Source of the DNA: Arthrobacter ruber
GTDB taxonomy: Bacteria; Actinomycetota; Actinomycetes; Actinomycetales; Micrococcaceae
DNA length: 64,000 bases
Reading direction: 5' to 3'
Assembly (NCBI RefSeq): GCF_002954225.1
Contig: NZ_PPTH01000016.1
Span: 253,114-317,113, forward strand
Position numbers and translations under genes: made by a program. Under the pieces are notes generated by a model, which was given only the letters and a program-made list of their open reading frames with translations, searched no databases and was not told the DNA's origin. Below, piece by piece: positions 51,191 to 59,332 of the stretch (positions are counted from its first letter, which is position 1; every line of letters starts with the position of its first letter).

Positions 51191-51872
51191 CACCCACGAT
51201 AGGAACACCTTCGGGAGTCGGAGGCACTACAGCCGCTGTGATGCACATCAGGAACGCCCACGAACTCCAGGATCTACTCCCCCGACTAAGTACTGGCCGC
51301 ACCCTGCTGGGCATCGTCGGAGCACCCGGCTCGGGTAAGTCAACCGTCGCCGCCGCACTCAAAGTACTGAGCCCAAGAACGTTCGAGCAGGTACCTATGG
51401 ACGGCTTCCACCTCGCGGACAAGGCGCTGGACAGACTCGGGTTGCTGGAGCGCAAGGGGGCGCCGGAGACGTTCGACGCCCACGGCTACGCCGCCCTCCT
51501 GTCCCGTCTCCGAGACAGACCTGATCATGTCGTCTACGCGCCGGCCTTCGAGCGGGACCTCGAACAGCCCTGGCCAATGCGCTGCCTGTGCCACCGGCAG
51601 CCTCACTCCTGATCACCGAAGGCAATTATCTTCTTCTCGACGGGCCCGGATGGCGCAAGGCCCGGCAGCAGCTCGACGAGGTTTGGTTCATCGACGTGGA
51701 CCCGGATGTACGTCGGCGCCGACTCATCACCCGGCACATCCTATTCGGCAAAGACCCCGCCGCAGCCGAGGAATGGGTGCGGCGAGTGGACGAACCGAAC
51801 GCCGAACTCGTGGCCGCTACCCGGCACCGGGCAGACCGCATCCTCGACCTGTCCAACTGGCAGCTCAACTGA
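51187..51872 (+). pseudogene. P-loop nucleoside/sugar kinase (uridine kinase-like), frameshifted
   Basis: The first part, frame 1, starts at ATG 51187 (overlapping the fructokinase stop) and has Walker A GAPGSGKST near residue 47, MDGFHLAD and VYAPAFERDLEQP. Near base 51570 the frame breaks: translation ends in an unrelated tail and a stop at 51612. The second part continues in frame 3 with ANALPVPPAASLLITEGNYLLLDGPGW and FIDVDPDVRRRRLITRHILFGK to 51872. Joined, the two give one ordinary protein of about 228 residues. A single missing base explains it: real mutation, programmed shift, or assembly error. Confidence 0.82.
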
Positions 51873-51910
51873 CCCAACCAGGCACACCATCTACTACGCA
51901 AAGGCGCGCA

Positions 51911-53380
51911 ATGACCCAGCTTTCAAACGCAGCACTGTCTTCTCTTCCTCCCGGACTGCCGGTGCCCACATATGATCGTTCGGCGCTCAGTGTCGGCATC
52001 GTTCACTTTGGCGTAGGCGGCTTCCACCGCGCCCACCAAGCCATGTACCTCGACCGACTCATGTCCCAGGGGCAGGCCCACGACTGGGCGATCCTCGGCG
52101 TGGGCGTCCTCCCCCACGACGTGACCATGAAACGGGTCATGGACAACCAGAACAGCCTCTACACGCTCGTCGAGAAAGCACCCGATGGCACGCAGAATGC
52201 CCGTGTAATCGGCTCGATCGCGGACTATCTCTTCGCGCCCGATGACCCTAAGGCTGTCATCGAAGCCATCGCAGATCCCGGTGTCCGTATCGTATCGATG
52301 ACTATCACCGAGGGTGGGTACTGCATCGACCCGGTGACCGGAGAGGTCGACGTCGATCATCCCGCCCTGCGCGCCGATCTCGCGCCAGACGCCGTGCCAG
52401 CATCGGTCTTCGGGCTCGTCACTGAGGCCCTAGCCCGCCGTCGGGAAACCGGACTTCCAGGTTTGACCGTCATGTCCTGCGACAACATTCAGGGCAACGG
52501 TGACACCGCCCGTGCCGTGTTCACCGCCTTCGCACATCTCCGTGACCCCGACCTCGCCATCTGGATCGCAGACAATGTCACCTTCCCCAACTCCATGGTC
52601 GACCGCATCACGCCCGCGACGACGGATCAGGACCGCGCCCAGGTTGCAGAGGACTTCGGCCTCGAGGACGCCTGGCCCGTGGTGTGCGAGGACTTCGAGC
52701 AGTGGGTCCTCGAGGACGACTTCGTGCAAGGGCGCCCCGCCTGGGAGAACGCGGGCGTGCAGCTCGTGGACGACGTCGAACCGTACGAGCTCATGAAACT
52801 CCGGCTACTCAACGCAAGCCACCAGGCCCTCTGCTACCCCGGCTACCTTGCCGGCTACCGGCTCGTCCACGACGTTTGCCAGGACCAGACCTTCGCCCGA
52901 TACCTTCTCGCTTACATGGAGCAGGAGGCCACCCCGACCCTCCGCCCCGTACCCGGCGTGAACCTCGACGCCTACCGGCACCAGCTCATCTCGCGGTTCT
53001 CGAACGCCGCCGTTCGCGACACCGTCGCCAGGTTGTGCGCCGAGAGTTCCGACCGTATCCCCAAATGGCTGGTCCCGGTCATCCGCGAGAACTTGGCCGC
53101 CGGACGAAGCGTCCGCTACGGGGCGGCGATCATCGCGACCTGGACACGCTACGCCGAAGGCATTGACGAAGCAGGGACACCCATCGACGTCGTCGACCGG
53201 CTCAAGGACCAGGTGATGGACGTCGCCGCACGCACACGGACGGATCCACTCGCTTTCCTGCAGCAACGCGATCTCTTCCTCGACCTGGCCGACCAGCCCG
53301 CGTTCGTCGACGCCTACCTCGAAGCCCTCGGAACACTCCACGGGCCAGGCGCCGCGGTACTAGTGACCGAAATGGCGTGA
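51911..53380 (+). CDS. Mannitol 2-dehydrogenase family (long-chain polyol dehydrogenase)
   Basis: 489 residues from ATG 51911. NAD motif VGIVHFGVGGFHRAHQA near residue 27, NVTFPNSMVDRITP near 225, and the catalytic block ELMKLRLLNASHQALCYPGYLAG near 296 with Lys and the Asn/His pair. Oxidises D-mannitol (or D-arabinitol) to the ketose with NAD. It complements the zinc dehydrogenase, so the operon can feed both sorbitol and mannitol to fructose. Ends in a GTGA overlap with the MarR gene. Confidence 0.92.
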   Translation: MTQLSNAALSSLPPGLPVPTYDRSALSVGIVHFGVGGFHRAHQAMYLDRLMSQGQAHDWAILGVGVLPHDVTMKRVMDNQNSLYTLVEKAPDGTQNARVIGSIADYLFAPDDPKAVIEAIADPGVRIVSMTITEGGYCIDPVTGEVDVDHPALRADLAPDAVPASVFGLVTEALARRRETGLPGLTVMSCDNIQGNGDTARAVFTAFAHLRDPDLAIWIADNVTFPNSMVDRITPATTDQDRAQVAEDFGLEDAWPVVCEDFEQWVLEDDFVQGRPAWENAGVQLVDDVEPYELMKLRLLNASHQALCYPGYLAGYRLVHDVCQDQTFARYLLAYMEQEATPTLRPVPGVNLDAYRHQLISRFSNAAVRDTVARLCAESSDRIPKWLVPVIRENLAAGRSVRYGAAIIATWTRYAEGIDEAGTPIDVVDRLKDQVMDVAARTRTDPLAFLQQRDLFLDLADQPAFVDAYLEALGTLHGPGAAVLVTEMA

Positions 53381-53820
53381 CCATGCACCAGGAAGCAACA
53401 CCCGCTGATCCCGATGGGGCCGCGATGTGGAGCCTCATCCGAGCCTCACGGAAAATTGAGCGGGTCCTCGCTGATGTCCTCGCGGCCTATGGCCTGACGC
53501 CGACTCAATTCAGTGTGCTCGCCCAACTCGACGGCGTCCTCGCCCTGACCCAAGCAGACCTTGCGCGCACCACCTTCGAGCAGCCCCCAAGCATGGCGGC
53601 ACTCCTGAGGGGACTGGAGAACCGGAACCTCATTGCGCGATCGCCTGCACGGGGCCGGGGTAACCGCCAACCATTCGAGCTGACGAACCAAGGCCGAGTG
53701 CTGCTCTCCTCCGCGCGCCCGGCTGTGGGATCCGCCAATGACCTTCGCCGGTACGGGCTCTCATCCCTTGAGGCAACTTTCCTCAATACAAGCCTGCAAT
53801 CAATCCTGACCAATGGATGA
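53377..53820 (+). CDS. MarR-family regulator, last gene of polyol operon
   Basis: 147 residues from GTG 53377 overlapping the mannitol dehydrogenase stop; ATG 53383 is an alternative. Winged helix: YGLTPTQFSVLAQLDGVLALTQADLARTTFEQPPSMAALLRGLENRNLIARSPARGRGNRQPFELT. Effector unknown. Its place at the end of an AraC-controlled operon suggests either autoregulation or a target elsewhere. Confidence 0.85.
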   Translation: MTMHQEATPADPDGAAMWSLIRASRKIERVLADVLAAYGLTPTQFSVLAQLDGVLALTQADLARTTFEQPPSMAALLRGLENRNLIARSPARGRGNRQPFELTNQGRVLLSSARPAVGSANDLRRYGLSSLEATFLNTSLQSILTNG

Positions 53821-53920
53821 TCCTGGGTCGCACCGGGCAAACTGACAAAAGGTCAATCTTCGGTACTTTAGTGAGGCGTTCGAGTGCGTGAGAGTACCGC
53901 TTGGTAGGGGTGATGAACCA

Positions 53921-54415
53921 TCAGACGTAGGCCAGAAATCGCCCTGCGAAGATCACGCCCGTCCACGTCGCCATTGATACGACCGCTGAGATGCGGGCTG
54001 CGATTGGTGTCGCATCGGCGTCTGCCCACTCGTCGACTCGACGGTGGACGCCCTGGTGGAACACAAGGACGTTCAGCCCGGCCAGGAGCAGGAGTCCGAG
54101 CTTCCACGGGGCAGCACCGGAGCCGGCGACGCCGACGGCCTGTGTGCTGAACAGCAGGATGCCGGTGACGACTGCGAGGGCAAGTCCGAGGTGGGAGACT
54201 GGCAGGAGATAGCGTGCGGCTCTCGTCACGGGTATCAGACGACGCCCGACGCCCAGCAGCCGGAAGTCGAAGGCGAAGGCCGGACCGACGAGCATGGCGA
54301 TCCCGAGGATGTGGAGGCTTTCGAGCGTCGGATACATGAAGGGAGTAGAGCGCACGGCATCACCGAGCGCGGAATCCTGCAGCCAGCGCAGAATCGGTTC
54401 AAGCCGTTCAGGCAT
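53921..54415 (-). CDS. Multi-helix membrane protein (DUF6644-like)
   Basis: About 164 residues from the ATG at 54415; longer starts lie inside the upstream gene. Four hydrophobic helices: SLHILGIAMLVGPAFAFDFRLLG, LPVSHLGLALAVVTGILLFS, APWKLGLLLLAGLNVLVFHQGVH and ISAVVSMATWTGVIFAGRFLAY. Conserved-looking histidines and an HQGVHRRVDEWAD loop. Start overlaps the stop of the DUF6152-like gene by 8 bases, so the two are coupled. No biochemical function is known to me for this pair. Confidence 0.75.
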   Translation of the reverse strand: MPERLEPILRWLQDSALGDAVRSTPFMYPTLESLHILGIAMLVGPAFAFDFRLLGVGRRLIPVTRAARYLLPVSHLGLALAVVTGILLFSTQAVGVAGSGAAPWKLGLLLLAGLNVLVFHQGVHRRVDEWADADATPIAARISAVVSMATWTGVIFAGRFLAYV

Positions 54416-55172
54416 CGGGGTTCCATTCGTCCTGGCGGGTGCGGCGGCGCATGTAGAAGAATCCGCCCACGACAGCGGCGACGACGGCGACACCAAACAC
54501 TACCCAGACGACCTGCGTCTCCAATCCGCTGTCATCGATGCTGCCGGCATCCTCTGCCGGAGAGTCCATCTCCACAGGATCATCTACCGCAGAGGGCGCA
54601 CCGGCAGGCTCGTCGCCTGCCCGGGCGCCGCCCGGTATCGGTGCCCTAACCGGGAGCGTATTGCCGATCACCTGGTTGACGGGCGCATGGTCGTCTCCGT
54701 ACCAGAACGCAACTGGACGGAAGAGACCGTCGTCGGTGCTGTTGATGTACCCGACGCCCTGGAAGCGCTCTCCTACCTCCAGGGCGCGATCCAAGCCGTT
54801 GCTGCTCGACCACCACGGCGGAGCGATGATGACCTCGAGCTCGTCGTGGGGGCCGTCATACGCGAGAGCGGTTTCGACCCGGACGCTGTCCTCCGGGCCT
54901 GACAGCTCCTCAGGGACCGTCAGATCGGGCGTGATAGCCGGGAGCTGTGCATCAAGTGCCACTTCGAAAAGCGAATGCGGATCACCCCAGTTTCCGTCGG
55001 ACGAGACGGTGCCGGCGATGTAAACGAGGTCGTCGGTCTCAAAGCCGTCCCAGCCGTGGTGCGCGGAGGCCGGTGATGCCGCGAGCAGCGCAGTGGCTGC
55101 CGTGACGAGGACAGCCGCCGTGGCCAGAAGGCCGTGGTGGGGTCGTCGGTCGGTGTGTATGGAGACGCTCAA
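54408..55172 (-). CDS. Exported membrane-anchored protein (DUF6152-like)
   Basis: 254 residues. Signal peptide near 14-37 ending SPASA, mature N-terminus HHGWDGFETDDLVYIAGTV, a motif of the DUF6152 group, then a beta-rich domain with WGDPHSLFEVALDAQLP, an Asp/Pro/Ala linker and a C-terminal membrane helix VVWVVFGVAVVAAVVGGFFYM with RRRTRQ after it. Probably extracytoplasmic, anchored at its C-terminus. Translationally coupled to the multi-helix protein, suggesting a small membrane complex. Histidines at the mature N-terminus could bind metal. Confidence 0.75.
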   Translation of the reverse strand: MSVSIHTDRRPHHGLLATAAVLVTAATALLAASPASAHHGWDGFETDDLVYIAGTVSSDGNWGDPHSLFEVALDAQLPAITPDLTVPEELSGPEDSVRVETALAYDGPHDELEVIIAPPWWSSSNGLDRALEVGERFQGVGYINSTDDGLFRPVAFWYGDDHAPVNQVIGNTLPVRAPIPGGARAGDEPAGAPSAVDDPVEMDSPAEDAGSIDDSGLETQVVWVVFGVAVVAAVVGGFFYMRRRTRQDEWNPDA

Positions 55173-55231
55173 AGTCGTCGATCCTCTCTATGAGCGGTGT
55201 GGCTCTCGTTTGGCGAGCCTGGGGTTGGAGT

Positions 55232-55455
55232 TCAGCTTTCTGCGGGGAACGACACGCCGGTCTGCTCGGCGTAGGAGGCCAGCAGCCGGTCCTGCGCCTG
55301 GGCGTCGTGCACGAGCTCGTTCACACAGTTTTCGACCGTCTGGTGGGAAAGGAACTCGTCGGTGACGTCGCTGTCGGGCTCAATGCCCTCAGCCAGTCAG
55401 ACCTGGATCATGTAGCCGTCGCGCGCGCTGTCGGGAGTGCTGATGTCCCCCGTTG
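55232..55455 (-). pseudogene. Gene remnant with internal stop, family unknown
   Basis: In one minus-strand frame the sequence reads DISTPDSARDGYMIQV, a TGA stop, then LAEGIEPDSDVTDEFLSHQT and VENCVNELVHDAQAQDRLLA, ending SYAEQTGVSFPAES. Protein-like composition on both sides of the stop suggests TGG changed to TGA in a once longer gene. I do not recognise the family. Confidence 0.5.
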
Positions 55456-55457
55456 CA

Positions 55458-55595
55458 TCAGTCGGAGACGTAGCGGACAACCTTGGCCGGCGACCCGACA
55501 ACGATCGCATTATCAGGGACGTCCTTCGTCACGACCGCGGCAGCCGCTACGACGGCGTTGTCGCCGATGGTGACCCCGAGCCCGCCTAGGTAGTT
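55458..55595 (-). pseudogene. C-terminal remnant of a left-handed beta-helix O-acetyltransferase
   Basis: The frame reads [20 protein letters not shown] then [19 protein letters not shown] and stops at 55458. This is the typical C-terminal end of maltose/galactoside O-acetyltransferases (GDNAVVGAGSVVTKDVP...VGNPAKV). The hexapeptide repeats and N-terminal part are missing, replaced by unrelated sequence abutting the lipoprotein stop, so the gene is truncated. Confidence 0.7.
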
Positions 55596-55640
55596 CGGCG
55601 GATGAAAGCTGCTGCGAAGGCTCGGGCCAGGAGCCCGGAA

Positions 55641-56228
55641 TCACTCGTCGATCCGGAGGGTGAGGGTGGTTCCGTCGGGCGCACCCTCGATGGCCGGCAC
55701 ATCGTCGAAGGTGCCGAGGGGGACGATGCCGGCGTGATACCCGACCTGCTCGTAGTAAAGGATGAGCCGTTGGTCCGGCACGTAGTAGCCGATCAGGCCC
55801 GGTTCGGCACCGCTGCCGGCTGGTGCTCCGTCGAGATCGAGGGGCTTGGGAAGATCGGCGACTTTCTCCTGACCGCCGAAGTCGCGGACGGGCAGGGTGA
55901 GCGGAAGCTGCTCCACCAACGAATCAGAGACCGCGCTGCCGTCGAGGCGCGCAGAGATCGTCGAGCCGTTGACGTCCAGCAGAAGCGGTGTGCTGCCGCC
56001 CACGGTGTCGCTGGTGGGAGCGGTTGCTCTGGTGGGGCGATCGGATGCAGTGCTGGATCCGGGCGGATTGTTGGGTGAGGACGCCATGGGGGTCTCCCGT
56101 AGTGGTAGGGACGGTGCGGTATCGAGAGTCGTGCCGGTGGTCCCGCTGCACCCGGTGAGGGCGACGGCGGCCACCAGTGCGACGGCGAATGCGGTGTAGA
56201 TGCGATACACGTCACGATTTGGGCTCAT
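55641..56228 (-). CDS. Lipoprotein with cyclophilin-like fold
   Basis: 195 residues from ATG 56228, which shares a base with the SDR stop. Lipobox VALTGC near residue 27, a Ser/Thr/Pro linker to about 75, then a domain with DVNGSTISARLDGSAVSDSLVEQLPLTLPVRDFGGQEKVADLP and the end PDQRLILYYEQVGYHAGIVPLGTFDDV. That is the pattern of the bacterial cyclophilin-like (DUF369/Cyclophil_like) proteins, found near redox enzymes. No isomerase activity is implied. Co-transcribed with the SDR. Confidence 0.78.
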   Translation of the reverse strand: MSPNRDVYRIYTAFAVALVAAVALTGCSGTTGTTLDTAPSLPLRETPMASSPNNPPGSSTASDRPTRATAPTSDTVGGSTPLLLDVNGSTISARLDGSAVSDSLVEQLPLTLPVRDFGGQEKVADLPKPLDLDGAPAGSGAEPGLIGYYVPDQRLILYYEQVGYHAGIVPLGTFDDVPAIEGAPDGTTLTLRIDE

Positions 56229-56995
56229 CAGCCGACCGTTTGTCCGCCGTCGACGATGAGGGTGTGTCCGACGGCGAAGGCACTCTCGTCGGCTGAGAGC
56301 CATAGCACGGCGGAAGCAATTTCCTCTGGTGTTCCGAGTCGGCCGATGGGTTCCTGGTCCACCATCGCCTGTCGACCTTCCTCAGTGCCACCGGAAACAC
56401 GTCCAATCATTTGGGTGTCAATAACCCCGGGCGCGACGACGTTGATCCGTACCCCGTCGCTGATGCTCTCCAGCGCAGCGGACTTGCTCAACCCGATGAC
56501 CGCGTGTTTCGTCGCGGCGTAGGCGGCCTGACCGGCGATGCCCATGACGCCTGCTCCGGAGGAGGTGTTGACGATGGTGCCGCCACCATGGGCGGTCATG
56601 AACCTGATTTCGTGCTTCATGCACAGGTACATGCCTGTGAGATTGACCGACAGTAGGCGGTGCCATTCGGCGTCGTCGAGCTCTGCGATGGTGTCGTGGG
56701 ATTGTTCGATACCCGCGTTGTTGAAGGCAGCATCGAGGCGGCCGTACGTCGACACGACCTGATCGAGTGCGCTTACGACGTCGTGGCTATCCGTGACGTC
56801 GCAGTCAAGGGCGAGGGCAGTCCCACCATTTTCGGTGATCAGGCGTGCTGTTTCCTGATGGCCTGCTCCGGGCAGGTCGGTGGTGGCGACGCGGGCTCCT
56901 TCCGCAGCGAAGGCCAGGGCGGTGGCACGGCCGATACCTCCTCCTGCGCCGGTGATGAAGACGACGGTATCGGTGAAGCGCTGGGACTGGTTCAT
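56228..56995 (-). CDS. Short-chain dehydrogenase/reductase
   Basis: 255 residues. TGAGGGIGRATALAF near residue 15, TTDLPG after strand 2, NNAGIE, NTSSGAG and YAATKHAV near 158. A classical SDR of the glucose 1-dehydrogenase/2,3-butanediol-like group. It precedes the cyclophilin-like lipoprotein and follows other redox genes on the same strand. The substrate cannot be assigned. Confidence 0.87.
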   Translation of the reverse strand: MNQSQRFTDTVVFITGAGGGIGRATALAFAAEGARVATTDLPGAGHQETARLITENGGTALALDCDVTDSHDVVSALDQVVSTYGRLDAAFNNAGIEQSHDTIAELDDAEWHRLLSVNLTGMYLCMKHEIRFMTAHGGGTIVNTSSGAGVMGIAGQAAYAATKHAVIGLSKSAALESISDGVRINVVAPGVIDTQMIGRVSGGTEEGRQAMVDQEPIGRLGTPEEIASAVLWLSADESAFAVGHTLIVDGGQTVG

Positions 56996-57049
56996 GATGA
57001 GCTCCTAGAGAGGTTCAGGGAATCGTGAGGGACGAAGGAATGACCGGTG

Positions 57050-57550
57050 TCAGCGGGCGGCACGGTCGTAAGTGACACGCCAGCCTTCGGCCGGGTCGAT
57101 GGGGGTGAGCACCAGGGTGTCGTCGGTCACCTCGTAGTTGCGGGTGAGGGTCTGCCCGATCAGGTCGCGTGCGGCAGCGGACTCGACATCGACGCTGAAC
57201 GTCCCGGCGTCCGCGTCGATCTCGGCGTCACCGTAGAACGCTTCGTAGCCCTGAACCGTGTAGGCCGTGTCCGCTGCGCTCGTATCCGGGTTCTGCGCCT
57301 GGACGGAGACGGTACCGGCGTCGGTGAAGATGATCTGCCCGGAGAAGGGGACCTCCTCGAACTGGCCGTCGGTCTGGAACTCGAGCGTGGTCATCGTCCA
57401 TTCCCCGACGATCGTGTCGGTCGCAGCCGGGGCTTCGGAGGCGGTGGCTGGTGAGGCATCTGCCGGGCCAGCGGGTGTCGAGCAGCCCGTGGCTGTCAAC
57501 AGGAGTCCGAAAGCAAGGACGGGCGCGGTGATATTCAGTCGGGTCTTCAT
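57050..57550 (-). CDS. Lipoprotein with lipocalin-like domain
   Basis: 166 residues. Lipobox LTATGC ends at residue 23, a short Ala/Ser/Pro linker follows, then a beta-rich domain opening with IVGEWTMTTLEF and containing GQIIFTDAGTVSVQAQNP, TVQGYEAFYGDAEID and ending LTPIDPAEGWRVTYDRAAR, typical of lipocalin-like (Lipocalin_5/6) proteins. Probably binds a small hydrophobic ligand on the outer face of the membrane. Confidence 0.78.
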   Translation of the reverse strand: MKTRLNITAPVLAFGLLLTATGCSTPAGPADASPATASEAPAATDTIVGEWTMTTLEFQTDGQFEEVPFSGQIIFTDAGTVSVQAQNPDTSAADTAYTVQGYEAFYGDAEIDADAGTFSVDVESAAARDLIGQTLTRNYEVTDDTLVLTPIDPAEGWRVTYDRAAR

Positions 57551-57596
57551 GATGCCCTTTTCGTTCGTCAGGTAGTGGGGAGTTAGAAGTGGGGAG

Positions 57597-58007
57597 TTAC
57601 TTGTCGGCCGGATACTGCCCGTCGGTGAGTTTGTCGCCCCATTCGGTCTCGGGGTCGTCGCCGTCGAGGGGTGCTTCCCAGAGGGCGAGGTGGCACATGA
57701 AGTTGTCCGCTGTGGCGCCGTGCCAGTGCCACTCCCCCGCCGGCGTGTACACGGTGTCCCCCGGATGGAGTTCGATGAGGTCCTCGCCGCGGGACTGGAC
57801 GTACCCGAGTCCTTCGGTGACGTGGAGGGTCTGACCGACGGCGTGCCTGTGCCAGGCGGTGTGAGCTCCGGGGGTGAAGCGGACCAGGTTCAGCCGTGCG
57901 CGGGACGGGGTCTGACCGGTGTAGTAGGCGTTGAAGTACACGTCGCCGGTGAACCATTCCTCCGGTCCCTTCACCGTGGCGGTCCTAGCTTGCTTCTGCG
58001 TGCTCAT
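57597..58007 (-). CDS. Cupin-domain protein (mandelonitrile lyase/quercetinase-like)
   Basis: 136 residues. Single cupin with metal ligands in TAWHRHAVGQTLHVTEG near residue 51 and the second motif GDTVYTPAGEWHWHGATADNF. The short carboxymuconolactone/cupin members of this group are reported as metal-dependent oxygenases or lyases. Lies on the same strand as the MFS gene behind it and the SDR/lipoprotein genes ahead. The substrate is unknown. Confidence 0.85.
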   Translation of the reverse strand: MSTQKQARTATVKGPEEWFTGDVYFNAYYTGQTPSRARLNLVRFTPGAHTAWHRHAVGQTLHVTEGLGYVQSRGEDLIELHPGDTVYTPAGEWHWHGATADNFMCHLALWEAPLDGDDPETEWGDKLTDGQYPADK

Positions 58008-58056
58008 GGCGGTGTTCCTTGTCTGTCGAGGGTATCGAGGGTGATGTCGTCGCGGG

Positions 58057-59268
58057 TCAGAGGTGGGCGCGGAACGCGGTGCGGCGGCCGAGGATGGTCA
58101 GCAGCAGGGCGACTGCGCCGAAGACGATCATGATGACGGGCAGGACGAGACCGTCGACACGGGTCAGGGCCGCGGCGCCCAGGATGCCTGCGATGAAGAT
58201 GGCGATGTTGAAGGCCACAGGCAGGAAGGAATTCGCGACGTCGGCATTCTCTCCTCCTACCGAGGTCAGGGCCGCCTGCAGCTGGGCGGCAGCACCACCG
58301 AAAGTGACCCCCCAGAGCACTGCGGCGACGACGATGACGACCGTAGAGCCGCTCCCTACCAGGAGCAGGGTCCCAGCTGCGATGAACAGGGCCACACTCG
58401 TGTGCAGGAGGGGCCGGGGGTGCCGGTCCAGGAGGGCTCCGGTGATAACGACTCCGCCGATGGAGGCGATGCCGAAGATGAGCAGGAGGACGTCCACAGT
58501 CAGGGTGCTGCTCGTGGCCCGCAGGTATGGAGAGATGTAGGTGTAGATGGTGTTGTGGGCGAGCATCCACGTCAGGATGACGGCGAGGATGATCGCAATG
58601 CCGGGAATCCGGAAGACCCGGCCCAGGGGTAGCTTCTCCGATGTCTCGGACACCGGGCCCTGCCCGCTGGCGTCGGGTGCGAGTGCTGCGATCAGAAGGC
58701 CTGCGACGACGGCGACGAGGCTGAGTCCGATGAAGGACCAGCGCCAGTCGAAGGTCATGCCCAGCCATGATCCGAGCGGCGTGCCGAGGGCGAAGCCGAC
58801 CGGAGCCCCCGTGGACACGATGGCCAGGGACAGGCCTGCGTTGCGGGGTGGGCTGATGCGGCGCCCGTAGGCGGCGAGCATGCCCCAAATGACCCCGGAG
58901 AACGCTCCGGCGACGAATCGTGAGATCAGGGACAGGGCGACGTCGGAGGAGAACGCCGTAGCTGTGTTGGACAGGATGAGGCCGGTGATCGCTGCGAGGA
59001 TGAGTGGCTTCCTGCGCAGGCCGCGTGTCAGGGCGATCGCCGGGACGGTCACGACGACTGTGCCGAGGGCGTAGGCACTGACGAACAGGCCCACCGAACC
59101 TTCGGTGGTGCCCATGCCGGAGGCGATGACGGGCAGCAGTCCGGCCGGCATTGTCTCCATGGCCACGAGGACGAATCCGATGACGGCAAGCACGATTAGG
59201 GTCAGCAGCGGCAACCGCTGCGGGGTGTGAGCCTGCGGGGGTGTCGTCTGGATGGTTTCGGTGTTCAT
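58057..59268 (-). CDS. MFS transporter, DHA1 (AraJ/YdhP-like) drug or sugar efflux
   Basis: 403 residues, 12 helices. Starts LPLLTLIVLAVIGFVLVAMETMPAGLLPVIASGMGTTEGSVGLFVSAYALGTVV and has the MFS loop RGLRRKPLILA near 85. DHA1 members of this type export drugs or sugars. Adjacent to a cupin gene and a PQQ-type sugar dehydrogenase on the same strand. The substrate is not identifiable. Confidence 0.87.
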   Translation of the reverse strand: MNTETIQTTPPQAHTPQRLPLLTLIVLAVIGFVLVAMETMPAGLLPVIASGMGTTEGSVGLFVSAYALGTVVVTVPAIALTRGLRRKPLILAAITGLILSNTATAFSSDVALSLISRFVAGAFSGVIWGMLAAYGRRISPPRNAGLSLAIVSTGAPVGFALGTPLGSWLGMTFDWRWSFIGLSLVAVVAGLLIAALAPDASGQGPVSETSEKLPLGRVFRIPGIAIILAVILTWMLAHNTIYTYISPYLRATSSTLTVDVLLLIFGIASIGGVVITGALLDRHPRPLLHTSVALFIAAGTLLLVGSGSTVVIVVAAVLWGVTFGGAAAQLQAALTSVGGENADVANSFLPVAFNIAIFIAGILGAAALTRVDGLVLPVIMIVFGAVALLLTILGRRTAFRAHL

Positions 59269-59332
59269 GTCAGTCTTTCTGGCGGTCTGCGTGGAGGGGT
59301 GATGACGTCATGACCGCGGTTGGAGTATCGGG

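Larger units (their letters stand above)
55173..55640. other. Degenerate region without intact genes
   Basis: 468 bases between the DUF6152-like gene and a lipoprotein gene. It contains two recognisable gene remnants on the minus strand (55458-55595 and 55232-55455), listed separately. No intact frame with a ribosome-binding site was found. Confidence 0.6.
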
